Source of the DNA: Flavobacterium sp. LHD-80
GTDB taxonomy: Bacteria > Bacteroidota > Bacteroidia > Flavobacteriales > Flavobacteriaceae
Direction of reading: 5' to 3'
NCBI RefSeq assembly: GCF_030929605.1
Contig: NZ_JAVFVS010000014.1
Location: 54,027 to 118,026 of the forward strand
DNA length: 64,000 nt
The position numbers were made by a program, and so were the translations under genes. The notes beneath the pieces are model-generated. The model was given only the letters and a program-made list of their open reading frames with translations. It made no database searches and was not told the origin of the DNA. Positions 52,186-61,974 of the stretch are shown piece by piece (position 1 is the first letter of the stretch; each line of letters begins with the position of its first letter).

Positions 52186-52220
52186 AAAGTGCAATTCAAA
52201 TTAAAAATGAATTGCACTTT
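52186..52220. terminator. Bidirectional terminator
   Basis: A 13-bp perfect stem (AAAGTGCAATTCA at 52186-52198, TGAATTGCACTTT at 52208-52220) between the convergent ankyrin and SRPBCC genes. Confidence 0.8.
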
Positions 52221-52241
52221 TACTTTATTATTTACGAAATA

Positions 52242-52778
52242 TTATTCTAATTTATTTTTTAGATTTTCCAGACCTTTCTGCAAATCCTTTCCAATCATTT
52301 GATCCATTTTCATCATTGGAAGCATAATATTCATAGGATACGGCATCACACCGCTGATTCCCCATTTTACTTTTGTTTGATTTTCAGCAACACTTTCAGT
52401 AGACATAAAACCTACCGCAGTGTCATTCATAGGTTCTTTAAAACGAAGCGCAAAATCAATACGCTTTCCTTCCGTTATTTTGGTAATTTCCTGTTCGCCA
52501 ACTCCAACATCTTTTACTTCACTTTCCCAAGCCGAAATTGAGCCAACAGCTCCATCGGTACCGGTGTAAGTTGATTTCATTTTAGGATCAAGGTTTGCCC
52601 AAACACTAAATTCGTTTTGGTTTTTTAATGATCGTACATAATTAAATACAGAATCAACAGGTTTATTAATGGTTATTTCTCTTTCTACAGCATAATCTTT
52701 TGGCATAATGGCAGCTGCAATTAATACGATAGCAATGATTAAAATCAATGCAATCAAAATTTTCTTGATAATTCCCAT
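52242..52778 (-). CDS. SRPBCC-family protein with membrane anchor
   Basis: 178 residues. One N-terminal membrane helix (ILIALILIIAIVLIAAAIM) and a helix-grip domain (about 30-178): YAVEREITINKPVDSVFNYV, then TKVKWGISGVMPYPMNIMLPM. This is the polyketide cyclase/START-like group that binds hydrophobic ligands. Lies between two ankyrin paralogues on the opposite strand. Role unknown. Confidence 0.8.
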   Translation of the reverse strand: MGIIKKILIALILIIAIVLIAAAIMPKDYAVEREITINKPVDSVFNYVRSLKNQNEFSVWANLDPKMKSTYTGTDGAVGSISAWESEVKDVGVGEQEITKITEGKRIDFALRFKEPMNDTAVGFMSTESVAENQTKVKWGISGVMPYPMNIMLPMMKMDQMIGKDLQKGLENLKNKLE

Positions 52779-53149
52779 AGTTTTTTGTTTTTAAGTTTTT
52801 ATTGTTTTTTGGTTTACTAAATATACACAAAATCACAAAATAATAATTCTTTTCTGTTGATTTTGAGCCGAGTAAAACTCCTGTGTTTAAAGGGGTTTTT
52901 GTGAAAACGAAAAATTTTCATAAGATTTTTTACATTTTTTTTGATTTAAACTGTAACATATTGAGTTTTTCAGCGTCTATTAAGAAAGCAAATTATTAAC
53001 GTTCAGTTTGATTATCAGCGCTTATATTAATTGAATGTTAAGAATTAGTTAAAACAAGGTACTTTGTAATACATAATACATAAAATTGAATTACATTTAC
53101 ATAGAAATTAAAAATCATCAATAATCAATCAATTTAACAATCAATCAAC
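52779..53149. other. Intergenic region with divergent promoters
   Basis: AT-rich. Upstream of the second ankyrin gene there is TACTTTG near 53061, one base short of the -7 consensus, and the leader carries AATCA repeats like those before the first ankyrin gene. Nothing else was recognised. Confidence 0.35.
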
Positions 53150-53533
53150 ATGAAAAAGTCAGTAATTATTTTAGGAGTAGCTTTAGTAGCTTTTGCCAAT
53201 GTTTCAATGGCAGCAAATCACACAACATCAGCGGTAAATCCAAAAATTGAAGTTTCAAGAAATTTCTCAGCGCCATTGCACGTAGCGGTTAGCAAAGGAG
53301 ATATTGAAATAGTTAAAAAATTTATTGCTTATGGAGCCAATGTTAATGAGCAATCAGAGGATATGACACCTTTGATGATCGCAGCACGATACAATAAAGT
53401 TGAGATTATCAAAGTTTTATTAGAAAACGATGCACGCCCAGAAGACAAAAATGAGCAAGGATTTACAGCATTAAAATATGCACAATTATCAAATGCAACT
53501 GAAGCAATTGCAATTTTAAAAGATTTAAAATAA
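53150..53533 (+). CDS. Exported ankyrin-repeat protein (copy 2)
   Basis: 127 residues with a signal peptide (ending NVSMAA). Repeats APLHVAVSKGDIEIVKKFIA, TPLMIAARYNKVEIIKVLLE and GFTALKYAQLSNATEAIAIL follow the same order as in copy 1. Over the repeats the two proteins look more than half identical. Ends at a strong terminator. Partner and role unknown. Confidence 0.8.
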   Translation: MKKSVIILGVALVAFANVSMAANHTTSAVNPKIEVSRNFSAPLHVAVSKGDIEIVKKFIAYGANVNEQSEDMTPLMIAARYNKVEIIKVLLENDARPEDKNEQGFTALKYAQLSNATEAIAILKDLK

Positions 53534-53570
53534 CAGTTTAAATCTAGTTTGAGTTAGAGTTAGTATACTT

Positions 53571-53602
53571 AACGGCCCTCCTTGAGCAGAGGGCCGTTTT
53601 TT
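53571..53602 (+). terminator. Terminator after the second ankyrin gene
   Basis: AACGGCCCTC (53571-53580) pairs with GAGGGCCGTT (53589-53598), then a T-run. It is unusually GC-rich for this window. Confidence 0.85.
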
Positions 53603-53623
53603 ATTTTTATATATCAGGAAATT

Positions 53624-54226
53624 CTAAAAATTGATTTCTTGAATTTTCTTGTCTTGAAGTCTAGAAAATACAATCAAAGCGGTAATTGCGCCAATGGTAG
53701 CAAACAACATATCCGATTGTGTATCCCAAACATAGCCCTGCGTTCCTAAAAATGCATCACCGCCATCTCCAGTTGCTAGGGAAACAAACCATTCTATAAA
53801 TTCATATGTGGCACTTATTGCCAAGCAAATACTTACAATAATAAAATTGAAAAAGCTTTTATTGTTGATGACTTCTTTGCGAATAAATAATTCTCGAATA
53901 ATCATAGCAGGAACAAAGCCTTGCGCAAAATGGCCGACTTTATCATAATTGTTTCGGCTTTGGTGAAAAATTTCTTTTATATAATCAAAGAAGGGAACTT
54001 CGGCATAAGTATAATGACCGCCAATAAATAAAATTATACAATGTATGAGAATCAAAGTATAAGTAAAATTGGTAAAACGAAACTTTTTAAAAGTCAACGC
54101 TAAAATCAGAAACCCAATAATTGCTGGAATAATTTCAAGAAAACAAGTAAAGCCTTCTTTTGCATTTATTATTGAAGCTACTAAAGAAATTGAAAAAATG
54201 GCTATTAGAAAATAGATGTATTTCAT
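53624..54226 (-). CDS. DUF2238 membrane protein (YjdF-like)
   Basis: 200 residues with about six membrane helices. Signature polar motifs lie between helices: NYDKVGHFAQGFVPAMIIREL and ATYEFIEWFVSLATGDGGDAFLGTQGYVWDTQSDM, which match DUF2238/YjdF. The acidic and His residues could bind a metal. Function unknown; separate from the efflux operon upstream (108 bp gap). Confidence 0.8.
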   Translation of the reverse strand: MKYIYFLIAIFSISLVASIINAKEGFTCFLEIIPAIIGFLILALTFKKFRFTNFTYTLILIHCIILFIGGHYTYAEVPFFDYIKEIFHQSRNNYDKVGHFAQGFVPAMIIRELFIRKEVINNKSFFNFIIVSICLAISATYEFIEWFVSLATGDGGDAFLGTQGYVWDTQSDMLFATIGAITALIVFSRLQDKKIQEINF

Positions 54227-54333
54227 AAATCGTTTTTATTAGATTTACTGCAAGATATTAAACTAAAGTGTAATAAAAATAAAAAAAGCACCATTAAAAT
54301 TAATGATGCTTTTTCTTTAAATTACAATTTTTA

Positions 54334-57300
54334 TTATTCGATGGGAACATTTTTCTTGCGATTGAAAACCCAGAAAATAATTGGGAAAACCAATAAAGTC
54401 AAAATCGTTGCTGTTACTAAGCCTCCAATAATTACAATTGCAAGTGGTTTTTGTGATTCAGAACCAATTCCTGTTGAAATTGCTGCTGGCATCAAACCGA
54501 TTGAAGCCATCAAAGCGGTCATTACTACGGCTCTTGTTCTTGCTTTTACTCCCATAAAAATGGATTCTTCGAGACTGAACTTGGCCTTTAAATTATGATG
54601 AAATTCGGATATTAGAATAACTCCATTTTGAATACAAATTCCAAGCAAGGCAATAAATCCAACACCAGCCGAAATTCCAAAATTCATTCCTGTAATGTGC
54701 AAAGCCATAATTCCTCCAATAACTGCAAACGGAACATTTGCTAAAACTAGAAGTGAGTCTTTGATATTTCCAAATAAAATAAACAGCAACACAAATATTC
54801 CAATTAAACTGATTGGTACTACTTGAGCCAGACGCGCACTCGCACGAACCTGATTTTCAAATTCTCCTGTCCATCCCGTTGTATAACCGTTCGGCATTTT
54901 TAATTCGGCTACTTTTTTCTGCGCTTCAGCAATTGTGCTTCCTAAATCTCGGTCACGAACAGAGAATTTTACTCCAATAAAACGTTTGGTATTATCTCTG
55001 TAAATAAATGCGGGACCAGTTATCGTTTTGATATCGCAAATTTCTTTCAGCGGAATCTTAACACCGCTTATTGTCGGAACTTTTAGTTCGGCCAAATCTT
55101 CTTCATCTTTTCTGTATTCTTTAGAAAAACGGACTCTTACATCAAATTTCTTTTCATCTTCGTATTTTTGAGTGGCTGTTTTTCCTCCAAAAGCCAATTC
55201 TAAAACAGCCTGCGCATCGCTTAAAGTCACGCCATAAGCAGCCATTTTTTCTCTGTCCAAAATTACGCTGATTTCTGGCTGTCCAACATTTCGTAAAATT
55301 CCAACGTCTTTAATTCCTGGAATATTTTTGATTTTATCTAAGACTTCATTTGACAATTCATCAAGTTTATCTAAATCATCTCCATAAATTTTTACTGCAT
55401 TTGAAGCTTTAAATCCTGCAACAGATTCGGCTACGTTATCGATAACGGGTTGTGAATAATTATAAGTTATACCTTGATGAACTTTTAGTTTTTTATCCAT
55501 TTCATTAATTAAATCATCCATGGAAATTTTGCGTGTCCATTCTGATTTTGGTTTCAAATCAACTTGAAGTTGAATAAATCCAAAACCATTTGGATCAGTT
55601 CCATCGTTGCTTCGACCAGTTTGCGACAACACATTTTTTACTTCTGGAAAACTTTCAAGATCTTTTCTGATCATTGCAGCGGTTTGTACACTTTCAGGAA
55701 GTGAGGAACTCATCGGTAATTCTGCGGTTACCCATAATGCACCTTCGTTTAACTGCGGCAAAAATTCAGTTCCTAAAAAAGTAGCCGAAAAGAAAACACT
55801 AACTAAAATAGCTACAGAAGCAATTAACGTTTGTACTTTGTGTTTAAATGTCCAAGCAAAACCTTTTCCAACAATACGATCCCAGAAATTCACAAACGGA
55901 TTATGTTTTTCTTTTACATTTTTATTTAAAAGAATGTGAGATAAAACCGGAACCAAAGTCAAAGTGAAAAGCAAAGCTCCCATCAAAGCAAAACCTAACG
56001 TGTAGGCGAGAGGAGAGAACATTTTTCCTTCTACTTTCTGGAATGAAAAGATTGGTAATAAGGCTGTAATGATTATTAATTTAGAAAAGAAGATGGCTTT
56101 ACCCATTTCAGTTCCTGTTTTTTTAATCAAACTTCCTTTCGCAATTTTGTTGTAAGCCGTCATTCCAAGTTGATGCGCCCGATGATCTAAAACCACAAAC
56201 AATCCTTCAACCATAACTACGGCACCATCAATAATAATCCCGAAATCGACTGCTCCCAAACTCAGCAAGTTGGCGCTCATTCCCATCATTTTCAAACACA
56301 AAAAGGCAAATAATAATGACAGTGGAATTACAATAGAGACGGTAAATGTAGTTCGCCAATCGGCCATGAATAAGAAAACGACAACAGTAACCAAAATTAT
56401 TCCTTCAAATAAATTATGCATTACCGTTTCGGTCGTGAAGTTCATTAAATTATCACGATCGTAAAACGTTTCAATTTTTATGTCTTTAGGGAGAATGTTT
56501 TCATTTAAATCTTTGATTTTATCTTTAATCAAGGCTAATGTTTCTTGGGCATTTTCGCCTTTTCTCATTACAACAATTCCTTCGACTGCATCATCATTTT
56601 TGCCAATTCCGGTTTGACCGACTCTTGGCATGGCACTTTCATAAACATTTGCTACATTTTTTACTAAGATTGGATTTCCGCCTGCATCATCAACAATAAT
56701 GTTTTCAATATCAGGAATTGACTTTAAAAGCCCGACACCTCGAACCACAAAAGCTTGTCCGTTTTTTTCAATAATATCACCACCAACATTTAAGTTTCCT
56801 GCATTTACAGCATTGTAAACCTGTAAAGGTGTAATGTTATATTTTGCTAATTTAATTGGATCAACTCCAACTTCGTACGTTTTAGTTTGACCTCCAAAAA
56901 CATTCAAATCAGCAACACCGGGAACAGCACGTAATTGTTTGTCAATTACCCAGTTTTGATAAGTCAATAATTCACGACTGTCTCTGCTGTTGCTTTTTAC
57001 AATATATCTAAAAATTTCTCCGGTTGGACCGTAAGGAGGCTGAACATCTGGCTCAACATCATCTGGTAGTGAAACATTTTTCAATAAATTATTTACTTGT
57101 AAACGTGCAAAAGTATCATCGACGCCATCATCAAAAATGATTTTAATTACAGACAAACCAAACATCGTAATACTACGAACACTGGTCTTTTTCTGAACAG
57201 AGTTCATTGAGATCTCAATGGGTGAGGTTACAAAACGTTCAACTTCTTCGGCACTTTTTCCATTCCATTGCGTGATGATGATAATCTGTGTATTTGTCAC

Positions 57301-57432
57301 ATCTGGGAATGTATCAATTGGCATATTTTTGAAAGAAATAAATCCTGCAACAGCCAGTATTCCCACCCAAAAAAAGGTGAAAGCTTTATTCTTAAGCGAA
57401 AAAGCAATTATATTTCGAATGAATTTGTTCAT
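54334..57432 (-). CDS. czcA: CzcA-type heavy-metal efflux RND pump
   Basis: 1032 residues, 12 membrane helices and two large periplasmic loops. The TM4 motif DFGIIIDGAVVMVEG has the Asp/Asp/Glu pattern of divalent-cation (Zn/Co/Cd or Ni) pumps (HME1/3), not the copper/silver CusA pattern. N-terminal NMPIDTFPDVTNTQIIIITQWNG and GTEFLPQLNEGALWV are typical. It pairs with the adaptor (4 bp gap) and TolC-like genes upstream, forming a tripartite exporter. Metal specificity inferred from motif only. Confidence 0.9.
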   Translation of the reverse strand: MNKFIRNIIAFSLKNKAFTFFWVGILAVAGFISFKNMPIDTFPDVTNTQIIIITQWNGKSAEEVERFVTSPIEISMNSVQKKTSVRSITMFGLSVIKIIFDDGVDDTFARLQVNNLLKNVSLPDDVEPDVQPPYGPTGEIFRYIVKSNSRDSRELLTYQNWVIDKQLRAVPGVADLNVFGGQTKTYEVGVDPIKLAKYNITPLQVYNAVNAGNLNVGGDIIEKNGQAFVVRGVGLLKSIPDIENIIVDDAGGNPILVKNVANVYESAMPRVGQTGIGKNDDAVEGIVVMRKGENAQETLALIKDKIKDLNENILPKDIKIETFYDRDNLMNFTTETVMHNLFEGIILVTVVVFLFMADWRTTFTVSIVIPLSLLFAFLCLKMMGMSANLLSLGAVDFGIIIDGAVVMVEGLFVVLDHRAHQLGMTAYNKIAKGSLIKKTGTEMGKAIFFSKLIIITALLPIFSFQKVEGKMFSPLAYTLGFALMGALLFTLTLVPVLSHILLNKNVKEKHNPFVNFWDRIVGKGFAWTFKHKVQTLIASVAILVSVFFSATFLGTEFLPQLNEGALWVTAELPMSSSLPESVQTAAMIRKDLESFPEVKNVLSQTGRSNDGTDPNGFGFIQLQVDLKPKSEWTRKISMDDLINEMDKKLKVHQGITYNYSQPVIDNVAESVAGFKASNAVKIYGDDLDKLDELSNEVLDKIKNIPGIKDVGILRNVGQPEISVILDREKMAAYGVTLSDAQAVLELAFGGKTATQKYEDEKKFDVRVRFSKEYRKDEEDLAELKVPTISGVKIPLKEICDIKTITGPAFIYRDNTKRFIGVKFSVRDRDLGSTIAEAQKKVAELKMPNGYTTGWTGEFENQVRASARLAQVVPISLIGIFVLLFILFGNIKDSLLVLANVPFAVIGGIMALHITGMNFGISAGVGFIALLGICIQNGVILISEFHHNLKAKFSLEESIFMGVKARTRAVVMTALMASIGLMPAAISTGIGSESQKPLAIVIIGGLVTATILTLLVFPIIFWVFNRKKNVPIE

Positions 57433-57436
57433 TTTT

Positions 57437-58522
57437 TTATTCGTTTAAGGCGCGGTAAATAAATAACTGATTATTGGTAATGACTTTCTCGTTCTCTTTT
57501 AAGCCATTTGAGATGTATGTAGTTTTGCCAACAACTCTGTAAACATCAACTTGTCTGGTTTCGATGTTGTGGCGATCTTTAAAAATCATGACAAAGTTTT
57601 TACTTTTATCAAAAACAATAGCGTCGCTAGGAATTGCAATCATTGAATTATTTTCTTTTAGAGATAATTTTATGTTCGCATTCATATCTGGTTTCAACAA
57701 ATAATCTGAATTCTGCAGTTTAATTCGGGCTTGCATGGCCTTAGTTTCTGGATCAATTACATTGAAAATTTTATCGACTTTCCCTTTAAATACTTTATCT
57801 GGATAACTTAATGTAGTTACATCGGCATCAATTCCTAATTTTACTTTGTTGATGTCCATTTCGTTGATATTGGCCATTGCCCAAACTTCACTTATTTCAG
57901 CAATATCAAAAATGTTTTCAGAGCGATCGTTTCTTAAAAGCATATCTTGATTAATACTTTTTTGAATAATAAAGCCACTTATTGGTGCCGTAACTTCATA
58001 TATAGAGCCTGCTTTAATATTGTAAATTTTGTAGGTTTCCTGAATTTTGCTTAATTGAGATTGCGCTTTATTTACTTCAGCTTTTGCCTGAAGAACATCA
58101 CTTTCAGAGTTTAATTTTCCGTCAAATAATTCCTGAGCTACTTTCAAATTGTTTTTTGCGACTAATAAATCACTTTTAGCATCAAGTGATTGTTTTTCGA
58201 AATCGGCAATATCTGTACTTCTAATGGTGGCTAAAACTTGTCCTTTACGAACATAATCTCCAAGTTCAACATTTACTTTGATTACATTTCCACCAACTAG
58301 CGGATAAACATCAATCATTTTATTGTTGTCTGCTGTAATTTTTCCGTAAAAATTTAATTCGTTTGTTACAGGCTGTGTTTTTGCAACGGCTGTTGTAGTA
58401 GTTTTTAGCATTGAATCGCTTAATGCAAAAGACGTATTAGTCTGCGGATTTTCGACTTCTTTTTTACAGCTTGCAAGAGATAAACTTACAATTGCAATTC
58501 CTATAATTAATTTATGTTTCAT
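57437..58522 (-). CDS. czcB: RND efflux periplasmic adaptor (CzcB-like lipoprotein)
   Basis: 361 residues. Lipobox LASC with Cys19. Barrel-sandwich/lipoyl region (KMIDVYPLVGGNVIKVNVELGDYVRKGQVLATIRS), a coiled-coil hairpin (about 115-175), and beta-barrel and membrane-proximal domains (VTTLSYPDKVFKGKVDKI). It links the RND pump to the outer membrane channel. Between the TolC-like gene (12 bp) and czcA (4 bp), so clearly one operon. Confidence 0.9.
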   Translation of the reverse strand: MKHKLIIGIAIVSLSLASCKKEVENPQTNTSFALSDSMLKTTTTAVAKTQPVTNELNFYGKITADNNKMIDVYPLVGGNVIKVNVELGDYVRKGQVLATIRSTDIADFEKQSLDAKSDLLVAKNNLKVAQELFDGKLNSESDVLQAKAEVNKAQSQLSKIQETYKIYNIKAGSIYEVTAPISGFIIQKSINQDMLLRNDRSENIFDIAEISEVWAMANINEMDINKVKLGIDADVTTLSYPDKVFKGKVDKIFNVIDPETKAMQARIKLQNSDYLLKPDMNANIKLSLKENNSMIAIPSDAIVFDKSKNFVMIFKDRHNIETRQVDVYRVVGKTTYISNGLKENEKVITNNQLFIYRALNE

Positions 58523-58534
58523 TTTTGTATATTT

Positions 58535-59782
58535 TTAGAATAAGTCTTTATTGATTGTGCTATTTAATTCTTCTCCAGAAAGCGCGAGTTTTTTCTTTAA
58601 TTCGTTCACTAAAATTGTTGCCTGATTATAGCTTTCCATAAAATCAGTAAATTCTAATAAACTCACGTTTCGTTTTTGAAAATTGGTTAACATTCCGTTG
58701 TAAACGGCTTCAAAATCAGCATTTACTGTTGGTTTTATTACAGAATAATTTTTACGTGATTCATCCCATTTGTTCCAAGCCGAAGTAATTTCTGTCTGTA
58801 ATTGCAAATCGAAGTTTTGTTTTTCAATTTTAGACTGTTCTAATATAGTTTGAGCATATTTAATGTTTCCTTTGTTTTTGTTCCAAAGTGGAAGCGGAAT
58901 TCCAAGCGTCAAATTAGCTTCTTTATTAAAAGCGCCACTTCGTTGATCGTAATTTGCTCCTAAAGTAAGGTCAGGAACCGAAAGTGATTTTTGCCATTTT
59001 ACATTCAGCTCATTTGCATCAATTTCTTTTTGTTTGGACAAATAATCGGGCCTGTTAGCAATGGCTTGATCTTCTAAAGATTTTAAGTCGAAAGGCATTG
59101 TTTTTAGATATTTGCTGAATTCATCTTTTGAAACTTCTGGAACTATATTTTCTGTTGAATTCAGCAGTAATCTCAAATTGGCTTGTTCCTCAATATTATC
59201 ATTTACAACTTCCATTCTTTCATTTTTAAAATTAAGATACAATGATTGCAAACGAACGACATCTTTTAAAGGAACATTTCCTTTTTGTGCCTGAATAGAA
59301 TAGGAGTTGATCAGATCTTCGATATGCGCAAGCTGTTGATCTGTTGTTTCCAAACTTTTTGTATTGTAGTAAACTGTATAGAAGCTTTTTCGCAATTGAA
59401 GTTTCAATGTTCTTAAAAGATCATTAAACTGCAGTTCAGCTAATTGCTCATTGGTTTGAGCCAGTTTGACTTCGTTGCGTTTTTTTCCGCCTAAGTAAAT
59501 TAACTGTTCAATACCAAATGCTTTTTGTCCATCTTTTCCAATGTCAAAATAGCGATTAGCTTCTGGATTATAAGCATTTAATTCTGCTGTAAGTGACGGA
59601 TTGTCCCAAATTTTTGCTTGAATCGTCAGCGCTTTTGAAGCATCAATGTTGTATTGAGAGGCAAGCAAAAAAAGATTTTTTTTAAGAAACTGACTCTCAC
59701 AATCTTGAAGTGTGATTGCTTTTTGAGCCATTACTGCCTGATTTAGAAGCACAAGCAGAAGTAATGCATATACATTTTTCAT
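58535..59782 (-). CDS. czcC: TolC-family outer membrane channel (CzcC-like)
   Basis: 415 residues, signal peptide ending AVMAQ, then long heptad-rich helices in two repeats with short strands, as in OEP/TolC proteins: PSLTAELNAYNPEANRY in the first, ADFEAVYNGMLTNFQ before the last helices. It forms the trimeric exit duct for the Czc-type system and is first in the efflux transcription unit, 87 bp after the kinase gene. Confidence 0.85.
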   Translation of the reverse strand: MKNVYALLLLVLLNQAVMAQKAITLQDCESQFLKKNLFLLASQYNIDASKALTIQAKIWDNPSLTAELNAYNPEANRYFDIGKDGQKAFGIEQLIYLGGKKRNEVKLAQTNEQLAELQFNDLLRTLKLQLRKSFYTVYYNTKSLETTDQQLAHIEDLINSYSIQAQKGNVPLKDVVRLQSLYLNFKNERMEVVNDNIEEQANLRLLLNSTENIVPEVSKDEFSKYLKTMPFDLKSLEDQAIANRPDYLSKQKEIDANELNVKWQKSLSVPDLTLGANYDQRSGAFNKEANLTLGIPLPLWNKNKGNIKYAQTILEQSKIEKQNFDLQLQTEITSAWNKWDESRKNYSVIKPTVNADFEAVYNGMLTNFQKRNVSLLEFTDFMESYNQATILVNELKKKLALSGEELNSTINKDLF

Positions 59783-59869
59783 TGTATCAATTTTAAGTTG
59801 TACAAATATGCTATTGGCAGACTTTAAGAAGCCTTAAAATCTACCTTAAAAATACCTTAAAAAAGAATA

Positions 59870-61228
59870 TTAATGAAAAAATAGTTGAAATAAATTCACC
59901 TTTTCTTCTGGAACACTGTAAGTTATGGTAGAATTATGTAATGTTAGTATGCGTTGCACAATGCGCAATCCTAATCCGAACCCAGAAGTTCCTTTAGCGT
60001 TTTTACCTCGCATAAAGGGCTGAAAAAGATTCTTTTGTTCCGCTTCGCTCAAGGTTTTTCCGTTATTAGAAATTGAGATTACAAGATGATTATACTGAGC
60101 ACTAATTTTTACTTTGGCTTGTTTATCATCAGAATAGACACAAGCATTTTTTAAAACATTGCCAAGTGCAATTTCTAGAAGATTTTTGTTCCCTTTTACT
60201 TCTAAAACGGAATCAAGATTATCACTTTCTTCCATTTCAAAAAGAATTAAGAAATCAGGAAAGCTTTTATTTATATTTTCTATGGCCGAAAATAGAACTT
60301 CGTCCATTCTTTGAACTTCATTGTTTTCGTGGTTTTTATTGTCAATTTTTGAAAGAATTAATAAAGAATTAATTAATTCTGTTAGTTGATTTACATCCGA
60401 TAAAATAACTTTTAAAAATGATTTTCCTTTTTCTGATGTTGCAGGATCAGTAACGACGTTTTCAATTTGCGAAGTAATTCGCGATAATGGAGTTCTTAAT
60501 TCGTGTGACGCATGTGCAGTAAATTCTTTTTGTTTTTGATAAGAAATCTCAATTCTATCCATCATAAAATTGAACTCATTTGCAATCAAGTCAATTTCGT
60601 TTTTATTGCTTTTAGATGCTACACGTGTATCGAGATTATTCTCGTTTATATTTTTTATTTTTTGATGAAAAACACTTAATGGATTCATCGCCTTCTTGAC
60701 CATAAACGAAGTTAAAACCCAGCAAAGACAGGTAAAAAAGATATACGATATAATTAATGTGTAGCGAAGGAAAAGCAGTTTTCGTTTTCCATAATCATCA
60801 GTAGCCGATATTAAGGCGTAAAAATCTTTGTCTTTTGTATCATAAAAAACACCATAAACTTCATAATCACCTTGCTGTTTAAAAAAGGTTTTATGTTTTT
60901 TAAGATACTTTAGATCTTCAATTGACCAATTTATTTTGGCATCATCAATACTGCTGTAGATTAGTTTATAATGAGAATCGAAAACTAAAGTCTTTTCATC
61001 ATATAATTTATTAATAGAGTTTTGATCAATAATTTTTAAAAGTTGATCATCAACTTCTTTTACATTAACAAGTAGTTTGATGTTTGAAAGTGCTTTTATT
61101 TCAAGACGATCTCGAAATTCTTCTTTTCTAAAATTAGAATACAAAACAAATATCACGGTAGAAGCCAGCCCAAAAAGGATTGTAAACAGCAAACTAACTA
61201 AAAGTGATATTCTGTTTTTTAATGTCAT
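59870..61228 (-). CDS. Sensor histidine kinase
   Basis: 452 residues: membrane helix near the N-terminus, periplasmic sensor (about 35-155), second membrane helix, HAMP domain, HisKA with FTAHASHELRTPLSRITSQIE (phospho-acceptor His), and HATPase_c with NVLKNACVYSDDKQAKV (N box) and GTSGFGLGLRIVQRIL (G2 box). It overlaps the response regulator gene by 4 bp. Given the adjacent Czc-type efflux genes, it probably senses a periplasmic metal as CzcS does. Confidence 0.9.
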   Translation of the reverse strand: MTLKNRISLLVSLLFTILFGLASTVIFVLYSNFRKEEFRDRLEIKALSNIKLLVNVKEVDDQLLKIIDQNSINKLYDEKTLVFDSHYKLIYSSIDDAKINWSIEDLKYLKKHKTFFKQQGDYEVYGVFYDTKDKDFYALISATDDYGKRKLLFLRYTLIISYIFFTCLCWVLTSFMVKKAMNPLSVFHQKIKNINENNLDTRVASKSNKNEIDLIANEFNFMMDRIEISYQKQKEFTAHASHELRTPLSRITSQIENVVTDPATSEKGKSFLKVILSDVNQLTELINSLLILSKIDNKNHENNEVQRMDEVLFSAIENINKSFPDFLILFEMEESDNLDSVLEVKGNKNLLEIALGNVLKNACVYSDDKQAKVKISAQYNHLVISISNNGKTLSEAEQKNLFQPFMRGKNAKGTSGFGLGLRIVQRILTLHNSTITYSVPEEKVNLFQLFFH

Positions 61229-61905
61229 TCTTGATTGCTTAAATAATAGCCGTACCCAACTTTAGTTCGTATTAATTTTGTTTCGTGATCTTTATCAATT
61301 TTTTTTCTAAGAAAGTTAATATATACTTCAATCGTGTTTTGATTGGTTTCGATATGGTAATCCCAGAGTTTTTCGGCAATAAATTGTTTAGACAACACTT
61401 TTCCTTTGGCATGAGCCAAAATCAGAATTAATTTAAATTCTTTTGGCGTAAGTTTGATTTCTTCGCCTGAGCGGAAAACCTTCATTTCTTCTTCAAGAAT
61501 TTCTAAATCTTCGATGCTAATTTTTTTCTCAATTTGCTGCGGAATCTCTTTTCTTCTTAATAAAGAGGAAATTCTTGCAAACAATTCTTCAAAATGAAAA
61601 GGTTTGACCAAGTAATCATCGGCACCATTATCAAAAGAAGCCAGTTTGTCTTCGATATCACTGAAAGCCGTCAGCATAATTATCGGTGTTTTTTTGTCTG
61701 TTGCTCGAATTCCTTTGCAAACATCAATGCCGTTAGCGCCTGGTACATTGATATCGAGAATGATTAAATCGTATTCCTCAGGAAGATATTTCTTCAATAA
61801 TAATGATCCATCATAATAAGGGACGCACTCGAAGCCTTTTGAAGTGAAAAATGCTGAGATCTCTTTAGATAAAGTAAAATCGTCTTCGAGTAGTAATATT
61901 TTCAT
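61225..61905 (-). CDS. OmpR-family response regulator
   Basis: About 226 residues from the ATG at 61905 (MKILLLEDDF); an upstream start at 61932 would add a non-family leader. Receiver domain with phospho-acceptor Asp51 (LIILDINVPGANG) and Lys in YLVKPFHFEELF; winged-helix DNA-binding domain (about 130-226) ending TKLIRTKVGYGYYL. Partner of the overlapping kinase, likely activator of the czcCBA genes. A large palindrome (61923-61955) lies just upstream. Confidence 0.9.
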   Translation of the reverse strand: MKILLLEDDFTLSKEISAFFTSKGFECVPYYDGSLLLKKYLPEEYDLIILDINVPGANGIDVCKGIRATDKKTPIIMLTAFSDIEDKLASFDNGADDYLVKPFHFEELFARISSLLRRKEIPQQIEKKISIEDLEILEEEMKVFRSGEEIKLTPKEFKLILILAHAKGKVLSKQFIAEKLWDYHIETNQNTIEVYINFLRKKIDKDHETKLIRTKVGYGYYLSNQE

Positions 61906-61922
61906 GTTATTTTTATTAGCAA

Positions 61923-61955
61923 ATTCGGTCACCTATAATATATAGGTAACCGAAT
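61923..61955. promoter_or_regulatory. 15-bp inverted repeat upstream of the response regulator gene
   Basis: ATTCGGTCACCTATA (61923-61937) and TATAGGTAACCGAAT (61941-61955), 14 of 15 complementary, 3-nt loop. It may be an operator or the terminator of the M42 peptidase gene; no T-run follows on the - strand. Confidence 0.5.
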
Positions 61956-61974
61956 TAACATTTTAAATCATTTC

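Noticed and set aside
54334..57432. Copper/silver (CusA) specificity of the RND pump
   Set aside because: The TM4 motif is of the divalent-cation CzcA/CnrA kind.
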